Origin: a virus
Direction: 5' to 3' (one strand)
Length of the DNA stretch: 38,422 nucleotides
Virus record (IMG/VR): IMGVR_UViG_3300030329_001399
Location: 1 to 38,422 of that record
Shown here piece by piece: positions 1-7,913 of the stretch. The translations under genes were made by a program, and so were the position numbers. Below the pieces are notes generated by a model. It saw nothing but the letters and a program-made list of their open reading frames with translations. It was not told where the DNA came from and made no database searches. Each line of letters opens with the position of its first letter. Position 1 is the stretch's first letter.

Positions 1-1548
1 TTGGCCGGAATAAACAAGGTCGCAGACACGGTCAAGGTGACTCTTGGGCCGAAGGCTCGCAACGTTGTCCTTGAGCAACGTACTACATTCCCCATCATCC
101 TCAACGATGGTGTGACGATTGCAGGTGCAATCCACGACGAAGACCCCTTTGTCCAAATGGGTATCAGTCTGATACAACAAGTGGCCTCCGAAGCACAGGG
201 AGTAGCCGGTGACGGCACGACCACGGCAACGGTCATTGCACAACATTTAGCCAACAAGGGCTTTGAGATGGTGACAAAGGGCGCAGACCCAATCACTCTC
301 AAGAATCAGATTGACTCGGCAGTCGAGACAGTATGTGGTACTCTTGAAGATATGGCGACACCCGTGGAATACTTCGACGAAGCAAAGGGTTCATTGAGAG
401 CCATAGCGACAATCGCGGCCAACAATGACGATGAGTTGGGCCGTCTGATTTCCGAGGTATTCAAGGAAGTTGGGGAGAAAGGGATTGTTACTTTGGAAAA
501 CGGTAACACTACTGAAACGCACTATTATACAACCGAAGGAATTGAAATCGACAGTGGCTTCCTTGCCCCTATTATGATTACAAACTTCGATACAATGACG
601 TGTGAAATGGAGCGGCCTTTGATTCTACTTACTAACGAGGCTATTGACAATTTCAATGATTTGGTTCCGGCTCTTGAGTTATCGGTGCAAAGTAACCGAC
701 CACTGTTTATCATTGGAGAGGCGTTGAGGGGCAACACATTGCCCACTCTATTGGCTAACGTGGCACAAGGTCACGTCAAGGCTTGCTTCGTTAAGGCGAC
801 AGGTTGGGGAGAGGACCAAAATGATACTCTACGTGACCTCGCGGCCTTGACCGGAGGTAAGTTTTTCGACAAGACACTGTCAATGAATATCAAAGACGCC
901 GAGGAAGATGACTACGGTTCATGTTCAAGAATTAGCGTGTCGAGCAAAAAGACTACAATTATTGCTGAACACACACCTGAAGAGCGAGAAACCTTCGACC
1001 TATATTTGGAGACATTGGCGGCGGCGGCAGATATGGCTGACCACGAATGGACCGAAGCGAAAATCAAGGGTCGTATCGCCAAACTCACAGGTGGTGTGGC
1101 AATCATCCGAGTCGGTGGTAACACGCAGGTCGAAGTGGCTGAGAAAGTAGAGCGTCTTGACGACGCACTCAACGCTACGAAGGCGGCTATCGAATCCGGT
1201 TATGTTGTTGGCGGTGGGGCCGCGTTGGCCCTCGCCGTTGACCAATCTCCGTTCGATGAGGAAGATGACTTCCCCAACGACGGGCAGAGTCTTGTCATTG
1301 AGGCGTGTGAAATCCCCGCCCGCTTAATCGCGGAGAATGCGGGTCGTAATTACCTTCGCGCATACCAAACTGAAGACGGTGGGGTGCAAGGTCTAAACGC
1401 TAAGACGAATCTGTACTGTAACTTGATTGACGCGGGTGTCATTGACCCTGTGAAAGTAACGACATCGGCTCTTCGGTCGGCGGCTTCAATCGCAGGTCTA
1501 ATCTTGATGACAGAAGCGGCAGTACCACTAAGGGAGTTGACCGAGTAG
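1..1548 (+). CDS. groL: Group I (GroEL-type) chaperonin, 5' end cut by window edge
   Basis: Hsp60-family ATP-driven folding chaperonin, probably used to fold viral (or replace host) proteins in the cytoplasm. The visible 515 residues align in order with bacterial GroEL and not with the archaeal thermosome: the N-terminal VKVTLGPKARNVV block at about residues 12-24, the nucleotide-binding GDGTTT at 70-75 (D71 corresponds to the GroEL loop Asp), the DALNATKAA...GGG block from about residue 388, and the C-terminal VIDPVKVTTSALRSAASIAG. GroEL has about 20 residues before the point where this frame starts, so the first codon (TTG) is probably internal and the true start lies left of the window. 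The usual Gly-Gly-Met tail is absent; it ends LRELTE. The next gene follows after a promoter-like element. Confidence 0.93.
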   Translation: MAGINKVADTVKVTLGPKARNVVLEQRTTFPIILNDGVTIAGAIHDEDPFVQMGISLIQQVASEAQGVAGDGTTTATVIAQHLANKGFEMVTKGADPITLKNQIDSAVETVCGTLEDMATPVEYFDEAKGSLRAIATIAANNDDELGRLISEVFKEVGEKGIVTLENGNTTETHYYTTEGIEIDSGFLAPIMITNFDTMTCEMERPLILLTNEAIDNFNDLVPALELSVQSNRPLFIIGEALRGNTLPTLLANVAQGHVKACFVKATGWGEDQNDTLRDLAALTGGKFFDKTLSMNIKDAEEDDYGSCSRISVSSKKTTIIAEHTPEERETFDLYLETLAAAADMADHEWTEAKIKGRIAKLTGGVAIIRVGGNTQVEVAEKVERLDDALNATKAAIESGYVVGGGAALALAVDQSPFDEEDDFPNDGQSLVIEACEIPARLIAENAGRNYLRAYQTEDGGVQGLNAKTNLYCNLIDAGVIDPVKVTTSALRSAASIAGLILMTEAAVPLRELTE

Positions 1549-1571
1549 TTTATATCCTAAATGCTATCAGG
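1549..1571 (+). promoter_or_regulatory. Family A promoter: TATA box plus TGCTATCAGG
   Basis: TTTATAT at 1549-1555 directly follows the chaperonin stop, with TGCTATCAGG at 1562-1571. The TATA start lies 32 nt before the GTG at 1581, close to the spacing expected for an archaeal leaderless or short-leader transcript. The same two blocks at the same spacing recur at 2763 and 7914. Confidence 0.7.
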
Positions 1572-1580
1572 AGAGAATAG

Positions 1581-2525
1581 GTGAGCAATATGTCATGGGC
1601 ATCAGCGAAAACAGAAGAAGCCGAACAGGCAACGACGAAATACGACGCGGATTTTTACCGCAACCTGTACTCACAGGGCAAGACGGCACGGGGGGCATTG
1701 CGCCCTGTTCGGTGCGCTCTTGTGGGTAAGGAAAACACGACGAAGACAGGTACGGCATTGTCCCTTGCCCGCGCAGGTGGGAATAAGGGTACAATCCACA
1801 TCTTCGACTTCGACAGTAGTGCGGAGAACACCGTAGACTATGTATGTGGTGACGACGAAGACGTCATCGTACACCGGCTCTTCGATGAGTTGGATGAGTC
1901 CATCTTCCACGAAGACAACAGTACCAATTGGGTCGCCTTGATTGACAAGGTGTCATGGTTCGTTAGTATGGTTGCTGAAGATGTCAAGGAGACGGAAGTA
2001 GCGGCAATCATCTTCGACGGTGGTTCCACGTTTATGAAGTGGTGCGAGTTTGCTATGACAGACGCGCTACTGCGCCGTGGTGTTATCAAGGAAGAAGGCG
2101 AAGGCTTCAACCAAAAGGAATGGAGAGAGCGCAACAAATTATTCAAGAATACGATTCAGCGAGTCAACGCACTCCCTGTATCTCGTATCTTCTTTACCTT
2201 CCACTTGAAGGACGTCAAGTCCTATGTGGATTTGGGTAACGGCTCAAAGGGCCTGATGAAGATTGGCGAGAAGGTCGATTGGGTCGATGGTACTCAGCGT
2301 CTCTTCTCACAACAGATTTTCCTTCAGCGTTACATGAAAGAGGAAGATGCGGCGGCAGGTGTCAAGGGTGACGATAGCCTCGGACCTAACGATTGGGTTG
2401 TCAAAGGCACAATCGAGGAGATGAAGGGTCGTTACACTGAGCATTTGGGTGAGACTCACGACGTCATTGAAGTTAGAGGCGGAAAGGTTAAGTGGAACGG
2501 GTTCCCGTTCCTCAAATGGGACTGA
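1581..2525 (+). CDS. Sak4-like / RecA-fold P-loop ATPase (AAA_24 type)
   Basis: Probable phage-type recombination ATPase of 314 residues, of the kind that promotes single-strand annealing or strand exchange next to replication genes. A P-loop-like segment VGKENTTKTG lies at residues 48-57; it keeps the Lys-Thr pair (K55, T56) but has Thr where the classic Gly precedes Lys. A Walker B strand AAIIFDGG sits near residues 141-148 (D146). An RVNALPVSRIFFTFHLK segment near 205 resembles the sensor strand of RecA-fold proteins. Start is GTG 1581, with ATG 1590 as an alternative; GGAGAG at 1570-1575 can serve as ribosome-binding site. Family assignment is by motif order only; a RadA-like or other phage nucleotide-binding protein is possible. 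Confidence 0.7.
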   Translation: MSNMSWASAKTEEAEQATTKYDADFYRNLYSQGKTARGALRPVRCALVGKENTTKTGTALSLARAGGNKGTIHIFDFDSSAENTVDYVCGDDEDVIVHRLFDELDESIFHEDNSTNWVALIDKVSWFVSMVAEDVKETEVAAIIFDGGSTFMKWCEFAMTDALLRRGVIKEEGEGFNQKEWRERNKLFKNTIQRVNALPVSRIFFTFHLKDVKSYVDLGNGSKGLMKIGEKVDWVDGTQRLFSQQIFLQRYMKEEDAAAGVKGDDSLGPNDWVVKGTIEEMKGRYTEHLGETHDVIEVRGGKVKWNGFPFLKWD

Positions 2526-2527
2526 GT

Positions 2528-2686
2528 ATGCCGATTAACCCTGTGGGTAAAAAATGGCCCCCGTGGCCTAAATGCCCCAAGTGTGAGAATGGATATTTGT
2601 TATTGGTGGGTGAATACTTTGACTGTCATTCCTGTTGGTACAAGATTCTGTACAAAGAACACGGGTTTGGTGGCGGAAGATTTTAG
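2528..2686 (+). CDS. 52-residue zinc-ribbon mini-protein
   Basis: Short protein whose centre is a CPKC ... CHSC pair of knuckles, a typical four-Cys zinc ribbon. It is preceded by a Pro/Trp/Lys segment (KKWPPWPK) and ends in a Gly-rich tail. ATG 2528 follows the ATPase stop by 2 nt, so the two are probably translated from one transcript. Its stop codon TAG shares its last G (2686) with the first base of the tRNA. One of five such mini zinc proteins in this window; role unknown. Confidence 0.75.
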   Translation: MPINPVGKKWPPWPKCPKCENGYLLLVGEYFDCHSCWYKILYKEHGFGGGRF

Positions 2687-2757
2687 GGGGCGTAGTCTAA
2701 CCGGAAGGACACCGGCATGGTTGCCGGAGAATGGTGGTTCAAGTCCACCCGCCTCCA
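2686..2757 (+). tRNA. tRNA with 6-nt anticodon loop (possibly Thr, GGU)
   Basis: The cloverleaf folds by eye. Acceptor arm 2686-2692 pairs with 2750-2756 (7 pairs, one G-U). D arm GTCT/GGAC (one G-U) has loop AACCGGAA that keeps the conserved GG. Anticodon stem CCGGC/GCCGG is perfect. Variable region is AGAAT. T arm GGTGG/CCACC is perfect with loop TTCAAGT. Discriminator is A2757 and CCA is not encoded. The anticodon loop is only ATGGTT (2717-2722), six bases where seven are normal. If T2718 is U33, the anticodon is GGU (Thr). A lost base or a decayed gene is possible, but every stem is intact. Confidence 0.75.
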
Positions 2758-2762
2758 CTATC

Positions 2763-2785
2763 TTTATATCCAAAATGCTATGAGG
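2763..2785 (+). promoter_or_regulatory. Family A promoter: TATA box plus TGCTATGAGG
   Basis: TTTATAT at 2763-2769 and TGCTATGAGG at 2776-2785, between the tRNA and the clamp gene. The TATA box starts 30 nt before ATG 2793. The GAGGG inside the second block could also be a ribosome-binding site, although transcription starting about 25 nt downstream of TATA would leave it off the mRNA. Confidence 0.72.
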
Positions 2786-2792
2786 GATTAAC

Positions 2793-3629
2793 ATGGTGAA
2801 AGTAGATGGTACTGAATTGACGTGGCTCCTCGGAGTCACGCAACGCAAGCAAAACGTGAGTGGTAAAGCACACGCACAGGTGACTTCCTGTATGCTTGAT
2901 TGTTTGGCGGGTGAAATGTCGACGACAACACTTGTAAAGGATGGGTTGACGAGTTTATCAGATTTCACAATCAATTGTGAGGGCAAGGAAGGATGGACTT
3001 CTGTCGATTACCTCCGAATCCCTGTGGCTGACATTGATATTCTTCTTGGTGCGCTCAAGTACCACGGTAACACCGTGACCTTGACGTATGACAAGAAGAC
3101 GGAAAAGTTACTCATCAAGTCAGCGAAGAAGCAGACTACACTATCGACGAGCGCGAAGGCTCTCGCTTACAGTAACGCCCGCGACACTATCGAGGCATGG
3201 TTCAAGAAAAGCACGGACCTTGCGGCCAAGTTTACCAAGGAAGGTTACATCACAAACGATGGTGACATCCTTGAGCCCGCCCACACCTATGTCGTGGATG
3301 CGGTGGACTTGTTTGAAGCCCTGCGTTGCGACGCCATGAACGGGCAGAAACTTAACAGATACACATTCCTGATGAAGAAGGAGGGACTTGATGTCGTCGT
3401 TGGTGGCGAGATGAAGGGACTGACTTCTACAACATTGATTGAGGACGACTCGGAGGTCGAGTTAGAATGGGCCTTTGAAGGCGGACTTGACAATGTACTC
3501 GTTGGACTCAAGGGTGACGTGGTCCTTGACTTCTACGATTTCAGGGAACACAACCAAGGCGTCCGCATGGTCATGTGGTTAAATGATTGCACCTCATGGG
3601 TGTATCAGGCCGGTGTTCTTAAATACTAA
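2793..3629 (+). CDS. Probable DNA sliding clamp (PCNA-like)
   Basis: Candidate processivity clamp of 278 residues for the family B polymerase encoded just downstream. Length is close to PCNA (about 250). The segment ALKYHGNTVTLTYDKKTEKL at residues 87-106 resembles the strand-turn-strand pattern of clamp domains, and the protein alternates short beta strands and acidic turns throughout. A second domain appears to begin near 160 (AHTYVVDAVDLFEAL, helix with the expected spacing). I do not see a clean match to the PCNA interdomain loop, so the call rests on fold-like pattern, length and position. ATG 2793 has its own TATA-type promoter. Confidence 0.55.
   Translation: MVKVDGTELTWLLGVTQRKQNVSGKAHAQVTSCMLDCLAGEMSTTTLVKDGLTSLSDFTINCEGKEGWTSVDYLRIPVADIDILLGALKYHGNTVTLTYDKKTEKLLIKSAKKQTTLSTSAKALAYSNARDTIEAWFKKSTDLAAKFTKEGYITNDGDILEPAHTYVVDAVDLFEALRCDAMNGQKLNRYTFLMKKEGLDVVVGGEMKGLTSTTLIEDDSEVELEWAFEGGLDNVLVGLKGDVVLDFYDFREHNQGVRMVMWLNDCTSWVYQAGVLKY
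3619..3628 (+). promoter_or_regulatory. Family B promoter-like TTAAATA element
   Basis: TTAAATACTA overlaps the last codons of the clamp gene and lies 45 nt before ATG 3664. It matches the TTAA[A/G]TA core seen at 6772 and 9134 and, on the other strand, near 23311, 31989 and 36057, but lacks the TCAGA extension. Confidence 0.45.
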
Positions 3630-3663
3630 ATCGCGTCAACAATATAACACAGGAGCAATAGAA

Positions 3664-3954
3664 ATGAGTTTGAAGACTGTATTGAAAGAGGCCCCAACTG
3701 TGAGCGACATTGTCGCCGCGGGTGGGAGAATGGAAATAACGAAAGGACGTAGCACATACTTCATCGAAGTGAAGACGGGACGTGCAGACGAAGCAAAGTC
3801 GTACCGTGACTTTGATTGGCTACACGCACACTACGTTGAGGAGGACATGACTATGCAAGAGATTGCAGATATGTTCGGTGTCACACCAATGACTATCCAA
3901 TTGTGGCTCAACAAGCACGAAATCGAAACACGACCGCGTGGACGACGAGCATGA
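3664..3954 (+). CDS. Small helix-turn-helix DNA-binding protein
   Basis: 96-residue protein with a C-terminal HTH: residues about 56-90 read WLHAHYVEED, then MTMQEIADMFGVTP, then MTIQLWLNKHEI, the classic pattern of a resolvase/sigma-4-like HTH with IADMFGV as helix 2 and TIQLWL as the recognition helix. The basic tail (RPRGRRA) would contact DNA. ATG 3664 is chosen because AGGAG (3651-3655) lies 8 nt upstream; the longer frame would overlap the clamp gene. The stop overlaps the polymerase start as ATGA (3951-3954), so its synthesis is coupled to PolB. It could be a transcriptional regulator of this arm or an origin-binding accessory. Confidence 0.75.
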   Translation: MSLKTVLKEAPTVSDIVAAGGRMEITKGRSTYFIEVKTGRADEAKSYRDFDWLHAHYVEEDMTMQEIADMFGVTPMTIQLWLNKHEIETRPRGRRA

Positions 3955-6221
3955 TTGTTGACCGTGGCAAGGGCCGTAAGGTCGTTGTCCGCTATCGTGA
4001 CCCTGAAACACGGGAGCGACAGGTCGAGACGATTGGCAACCTCTATCCATATTTCTTCGTTGAAAAGACGGAGATGCCGATAGGAGATGTTGGTTGGGAT
4101 TTGGCCCGAAGCGAAGGTGTTATCAATGTCGAAGATAGAGGCGACGTTGGAGTTTATGGCGAAGAGTTACTCAAGGTGACCTGCTCATACCCCGAAGTCG
4201 TCAGCAAAGTCCGCGACGGATTCAATCAGACATGGGAAGCAAATATCCCGTGGCCTGTGCGAGTCCTCGCGGACGCCAACATGGAAATCCCTATGTATGA
4301 CCACCGCGTGTGGACTTTGGATGCTGAATGGTTGGTGGACAGTGGTCGCATCAACATGATTACGGTTCACGATTCCTATACGGACAACCTATACACATGG
4401 TTCGTTAATTCGGAAGATGACACGGACATGATGGTGTCCTCGATGGAATGTAAGAAGCACCCCGAAGGAGTGGGGACACTCAAGTTTGAGACGAATGCCA
4501 TGCAATGCAGGGATGAGAAAACCCTGCTGACTGCGTTCGCAAAGCACATGGATAAGCACGACCCTGATGTCCTGATGGGTTGGTATCTTGTCGGTGCTGA
4601 CATCAAGCAGATAGCGATGAGAATGAGGGCCAACAAATTGAATCCGGCTATCATGTCTCCGATGAGGAAGCACAGATATGACTACGGTGATTGGGACCAA
4701 CCAATCCCCGGACGGATTTGCTTTGACCTCATGCTTGGGTTCGTCAAACTGTGGACTGTCAAAAACGGACAGTTGCCGGGGAGAAAATTGGACGACGTGG
4801 CTTACGAAGTCCTCAAGGAACGGAAGGTCGAATTGGAGGATGGACACGATACATACTACACTGACCTAGCCACTTACATTGACTACAACAGACAAGACGT
4901 GAGGCTACTGCCTCGCCTCAATGATATGCTCAATTGTCTGAATCATTATCTTACTCTGATGCACTTGTGTAAGGTGGATTTCAGAGCCACGCCACACGTC
5001 ACGAAACTGACAACGGGATTATTGCTCAATGACGACGAGTGGGTGTACCGAATCCCAACAAAACCTCAGCACGAATACGAGCCTTATGATGGGGCCGACA
5101 TTATGGAGCCGAAAGCAGGTGTGTATCAGAACGTGGGCATCCTCGATATTAGGGCTATGTACCACAGTAACGTGGACCTTCACAACATATCTTGGGACAC
5201 GCTTGCTGAATCCGGCAAGGACTGTGGCAACGGCGTCCACTTCTCACAGGAAAAGAAGGGTACGTTGGGTCGAATGATGGGTAACTTGACCAATCTTCGT
5301 AACGAATACAAGGCGAAGAAGGCACAGGCTACTGACCCATACGAAATCACAAAGTATGACGCTATGCAATACGCTACGAAGTCTCTTGTTGCATCTCTAT
5401 ATGGGGTGTGCGGTGACTCCAAATACTCCCTTTACCACCCGAAGGTGGCATCCTCTATCACATTCACAAGCAGGGAGACTCTCGCTCGTCTCCGCAGACT
5501 ATCAGAGGAGCGCGGTGCGCGTGTCATCTATGGTCACACTGATTCCGTGTTCGTCGAATCAGAAAGTGTTGATATTCTCAAGGCTATCTGTGACGATATA
5601 AACGAAGTGATGCACCCTATCGTGGTTGAGTTTGAGAAGTACGCTGAGAGTATGTTCATCAAGGCGAAGAATCGTTACGCCGGAAAGGTCGTTTGGTCTG
5701 AAGGCGAGACGCTTGAGGAGCCGGATTACTATGTCAAGGGGATTGAGTTGAAACAGTCCCGCTTGCCACCTGCCATGAAGACCACGATGATGACAATTCT
5801 CCGTGGGATTCTCGATGGCAGAACACAGGACGAAGTGTCCGATTCACTCTCCAATCTTATCGAAGATGTAGTGAACGAGCGAGTGCCATTGGAGGACTTG
5901 ATGATTAAGGGTTCACTGTCAAGACCACTCGCTAAATACTCATCCATTTCAGGCACGGCCCAAGGCGCACAGTGGGCGAACAATCACTTGGATAAGCAGT
6001 ACGGGGAAGGCGATTACTTCCACTGTATATTGACTGAAGCCGGTGATTATGTGGCCTTCGACAGTCCCGATGAAATAGACGGTATGGTCGATGTGGGTTA
6101 CATGGAAATGGCAAAGCGATTCATCGTGAAGAAGGCACAGGACCTTTACGATGTGGTCGGTTGGGATTACACTCCGTTGGAAAATGCTCTCTATGGCAAG
6201 GGGGGAATGACATGGCTTTGA
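3951..6221 (+). CDS. polB: Family B DNA polymerase with 3'-5' proofreading
   Basis: Replicative polymerase of 756 residues. Exonuclease motifs: Exo I LDAEW with D124 and E126; Exo II around MGWYLVGAD with D217; Exo III Y312..D316 (YNRQD). Polymerase motifs: A, LDIRAMYHS with catalytic D399; B, ATKSLVASLYG with K477; C, YGHTDS at 527-532 with D531. Motif C has His where most family members have Asp (YGDTDS). At 756 residues it is compact, without a long C-terminal extension. ATG 3951 is preferred to an upstream in-frame start because it forms an ATGA overlap with the HTH gene stop. With the clamp, primase and nucleases it forms a self-contained replication module. Confidence 0.96.
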   Translation: MIVDRGKGRKVVVRYRDPETRERQVETIGNLYPYFFVEKTEMPIGDVGWDLARSEGVINVEDRGDVGVYGEELLKVTCSYPEVVSKVRDGFNQTWEANIPWPVRVLADANMEIPMYDHRVWTLDAEWLVDSGRINMITVHDSYTDNLYTWFVNSEDDTDMMVSSMECKKHPEGVGTLKFETNAMQCRDEKTLLTAFAKHMDKHDPDVLMGWYLVGADIKQIAMRMRANKLNPAIMSPMRKHRYDYGDWDQPIPGRICFDLMLGFVKLWTVKNGQLPGRKLDDVAYEVLKERKVELEDGHDTYYTDLATYIDYNRQDVRLLPRLNDMLNCLNHYLTLMHLCKVDFRATPHVTKLTTGLLLNDDEWVYRIPTKPQHEYEPYDGADIMEPKAGVYQNVGILDIRAMYHSNVDLHNISWDTLAESGKDCGNGVHFSQEKKGTLGRMMGNLTNLRNEYKAKKAQATDPYEITKYDAMQYATKSLVASLYGVCGDSKYSLYHPKVASSITFTSRETLARLRRLSEERGARVIYGHTDSVFVESESVDILKAICDDINEVMHPIVVEFEKYAESMFIKAKNRYAGKVVWSEGETLEEPDYYVKGIELKQSRLPPAMKTTMMTILRGILDGRTQDEVSDSLSNLIEDVVNERVPLEDLMIKGSLSRPLAKYSSISGTAQGAQWANNHLDKQYGEGDYFHCILTEAGDYVAFDSPDEIDGMVDVGYMEMAKRFIVKKAQDLYDVVGWDYTPLENALYGKGGMTWL

Positions 6222-6445
6222 GCAAACTTCAAGTGTCACGGAACGAATGTAGTAACATGAGCGAAGGCGAACACCTTAAATACGACTTCGTGTGCTACTA
6301 CTGTTTGAGGGCAAAGGAAGCAAGCAGTCTTAGCCATTTCGACCCATTGGATGTAGCAGATGAATACAGTGAGATTGTGCCGGTGTGTATAGATTGTGTG
6401 TATAGTATGAACCTCGGAGAACAGGAGATAGAAGAAGATGAGTGA
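6212..6445 (+). CDS. 77-residue zinc-ribbon protein
   Basis: ATG 6212 lies inside the last codons of polB (10-nt overlap) and is preceded by a strong G-rich ribosome-binding site (AGGGGGGAATG, 6199-6209). Two Cys pairs, CYYC and CIDC, are separated by about 30 residues that include SHFDPLDVADEY, and the tail is acidic (EQEIEEDE). The layout is that of a four-Cys zinc ribbon. Co-translated with polB, so a replication or transcription accessory is likely, but no specific family is recognised. Confidence 0.75.
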   Translation: MALSKLQVSRNECSNMSEGEHLKYDFVCYYCLRAKEASSLSHFDPLDVADEYSEIVPVCIDCVYSMNLGEQEIEEDE

Positions 6446-6767
6446 TATTTTGAGGCCGGGGACCGGCGGTAAAAGATTCAAGAAGCAAGCGACTAAAAAT
6501 CAATTGATAGAGCAACGATTGGAAGATTTGGAAACGAACATTGGTCAATTCGCCCGTGCGGTTGGCAATGATATGCAAAGATTTCAAGCCTTAATAATGG
6601 CTTTGATGAATGATTTGGGGCGTGTCGATATTTACGACTGCCCTGAATGCAAAGAAACCGGTATTTGGGTTCCGGTTCTTTCTTCATTGGACATAGAGCC
6701 CGATTGTCCCTCTTGTGGGGCTGAATTGGGCGAAGATGATTTGGCTTCAGATGAAGAAGAAGAGTGA
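6438..6767 (+). CDS. Coiled-coil plus zinc-ribbon acidic-tail protein
   Basis: 109 residues. Residues 20-60 are predicted helical with heptad-like hydrophobics (LIEQRLEDLETNIGQFARAV), followed by CPEC ... CPSC at about 69-92 and a strongly acidic end (DEEEE). ATG 6438 overlaps the previous stop by 8 nt (ATGAGTGA). The basic N-terminus (GGKRFKKQATK) opposed to the acidic C-terminus suggests a nucleic-acid-binding adaptor. No named family recognised. Confidence 0.72.
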   Translation: MSDILRPGTGGKRFKKQATKNQLIEQRLEDLETNIGQFARAVGNDMQRFQALIMALMNDLGRVDIYDCPECKETGIWVPVLSSLDIEPDCPSCGAELGEDDLASDEEEE

Positions 6768-6771
6768 ATGC

Positions 6772-6783
6772 TTAAGTATCAGA
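6772..6783 (+). promoter_or_regulatory. Family B promoter, TTAAGTATCAGA
   Basis: TTAAGTATCAGA begins five bases after the preceding stop codon and 39 nt before ATG 6811. It is identical over 12 bases to the minus-strand elements at 23307-23318 and 31989-32000. Confidence 0.6.
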
Positions 6784-6810
6784 ACAAGTGTAGCAGGTTT
6801 AGTGATTGAT

Positions 6811-7086
6811 ATGTCCCGTGTATTGGTTGTTGGAGACGAAAAGGCATTGGGCGCGGCTTTGAAGAAGTACGGCGCAGAAAACGTTTGGTGGGCGGTCCGT
6901 GAAGGACCTGAAACCCGACCCATTGCTATGCGAGTTGGACTCGCAACCCACCACTACGCGGGCCTCCTTGAAAAAGGCGAATGCTCTGAGGAAGACTACG
7001 ATGTAGTCCTCGGATTGGAGAAGCCCGAACCAAAGAAGGAATCCAAACCTGCCGCAACCAAGAAGGCGGCGAAGAAGGATGACTGA
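6811..7086 (+). CDS. 91-residue protein of unknown function with Lys/Ala tail
   Basis: Start ATG 6811 (MSRVLVVGDEKALGAALKKY) is preferred over the longer frame at 6715 because it follows the TTAAGTATCAGA element and avoids overlap with the preceding gene. The N-terminal strand-helix (RVLVVGDEKALGAAL) resembles the first beta-alpha unit of a Rossmann-like domain, but the rest is too short to support one. The C-terminus is a low-complexity Pro/Lys/Ala tail (KKESKPAATKKAAKKDD), as in proteins that bind DNA non-specifically. The stop overlaps the nuclease start by 8 nt. Confidence 0.65.
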   Translation: MSRVLVVGDEKALGAALKKYGAENVWWAVREGPETRPIAMRVGLATHHYAGLLEKGECSEEDYDVVLGLEKPEPKKESKPAATKKAAKKDD

Positions 7087-7912
7087 AAAGGATTTGGAAT
7101 ACTACAAGGAAAAGGGGCATTACAACCCCATCGAAGCGAAAAGATTGGGTGTACCGCTTAGGGTGTCTAAATCTTCATTTATGGGCTACTTATGGTGTCC
7201 CCGACAGTTTTGGTGGTCATACGTTCAAGGCATTCGTGGTCCGGCAACACCGGAAATGGAGCGAGGTACACTCGTCCACGATAGTCTTGACGAGGCATAC
7301 GACCTATGGGAGACGGGCTCATTGATTGACCACTTCCCTGAATCAGACGACCCTGCTTTCATGGCGTTGGCTGAGTTAGAGGAAGCGCGTCTCAAACTAT
7401 GGGGTGAAGACTTGTTCGCACCGGTGGAACACGAAGTCCACCACGAAGTCTATGACCCCGAACACAACATTGTCATGGTCGGTCGCATTGACGCCGTGTT
7501 CCGTCACCCCGATGGTGGTTTGGTCATCGGTGAATTGAAGACCGGCAACATGGGTGACTCCAAACTGAGTAAGACACGCAAAGAATTGTGCTTCTACAAG
7601 CGCATGGCTGAGTTGCTCGGTTGGGATGAAGTCACGCACTTCTATTACATGACTCCTGATTGTGACAACGGTGACCTTGTTCAGAAACTCCTTGGGAAGA
7701 AGAGGAACAGGCCCGAAGTATTCCTCGGCACAACACAAGGTTTATCAATTATGGAGCCTGTATCGAAACGTTCAATAACGGCGTTTGAGAAATCCTTAAG
7801 TGTCGCAATAGACGGTATGAAAACCCACGATTGGAGCATGAAGTGGAACGATTTCACTTGCCCCGTTTGGTGCGATTTCGCGGTATCGTGTGATGAGGAG
7901 AGACTCGGTTAG
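7079..7912 (+). CDS. Cas4/AddB-like PD-(D/E)XK nuclease with Fe-S cysteines
   Basis: 277-residue nuclease of the RecB/Cas4 superfamily. First cluster Cys C40 is in LWCPRQFWW; GTLVHDSLDEA supplies the motif I His region; metal ligands are D138 (GRIDAVF) and E152/K154 (GELKTGN); the final three cluster Cys are C261, C265 and C271 (CPVWC...SC). One N-terminal plus three C-terminal cysteines is the arrangement of [4Fe-4S] nucleases such as Cas4, AddB and Dna2. Probably resects or processes DNA ends during recombination-dependent replication. No cas genes are nearby, so a CRISPR adaptation role is not indicated. Confidence 0.9.
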   Translation: MTEKDLEYYKEKGHYNPIEAKRLGVPLRVSKSSFMGYLWCPRQFWWSYVQGIRGPATPEMERGTLVHDSLDEAYDLWETGSLIDHFPESDDPAFMALAELEEARLKLWGEDLFAPVEHEVHHEVYDPEHNIVMVGRIDAVFRHPDGGLVIGELKTGNMGDSKLSKTRKELCFYKRMAELLGWDEVTHFYYMTPDCDNGDLVQKLLGKKRNRPEVFLGTTQGLSIMEPVSKRSITAFEKSLSVAIDGMKTHDWSMKWNDFTCPVWCDFAVSCDEERLG

Positions 7913-7913
7913 G

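Noticed and set aside
3903-3950. Extended polB start at 3903
   Set aside because: It would overlap the HTH gene by 52 bases; ATG 3951 gives the usual ATGA coupling and the polymerase fold starts after it.
4389-4847. 152-codon minus-strand ORF inside polB
   Set aside because: It covers polymerase exonuclease motifs on the opposite strand; sequence has no family signature and no partner genes on that strand in the left arm.
6275-6284. TTAAATACGA as another family B promoter
   Set aside because: It lies inside the 6212-6445 coding region with no gene start within a suitable distance downstream.
7079-7912. Cas4 as part of a CRISPR system
   Set aside because: No cas1/cas2, repeats or spacers nearby; stand-alone Cas4/AddB-like nucleases are common in archaeal viruses and plasmids.
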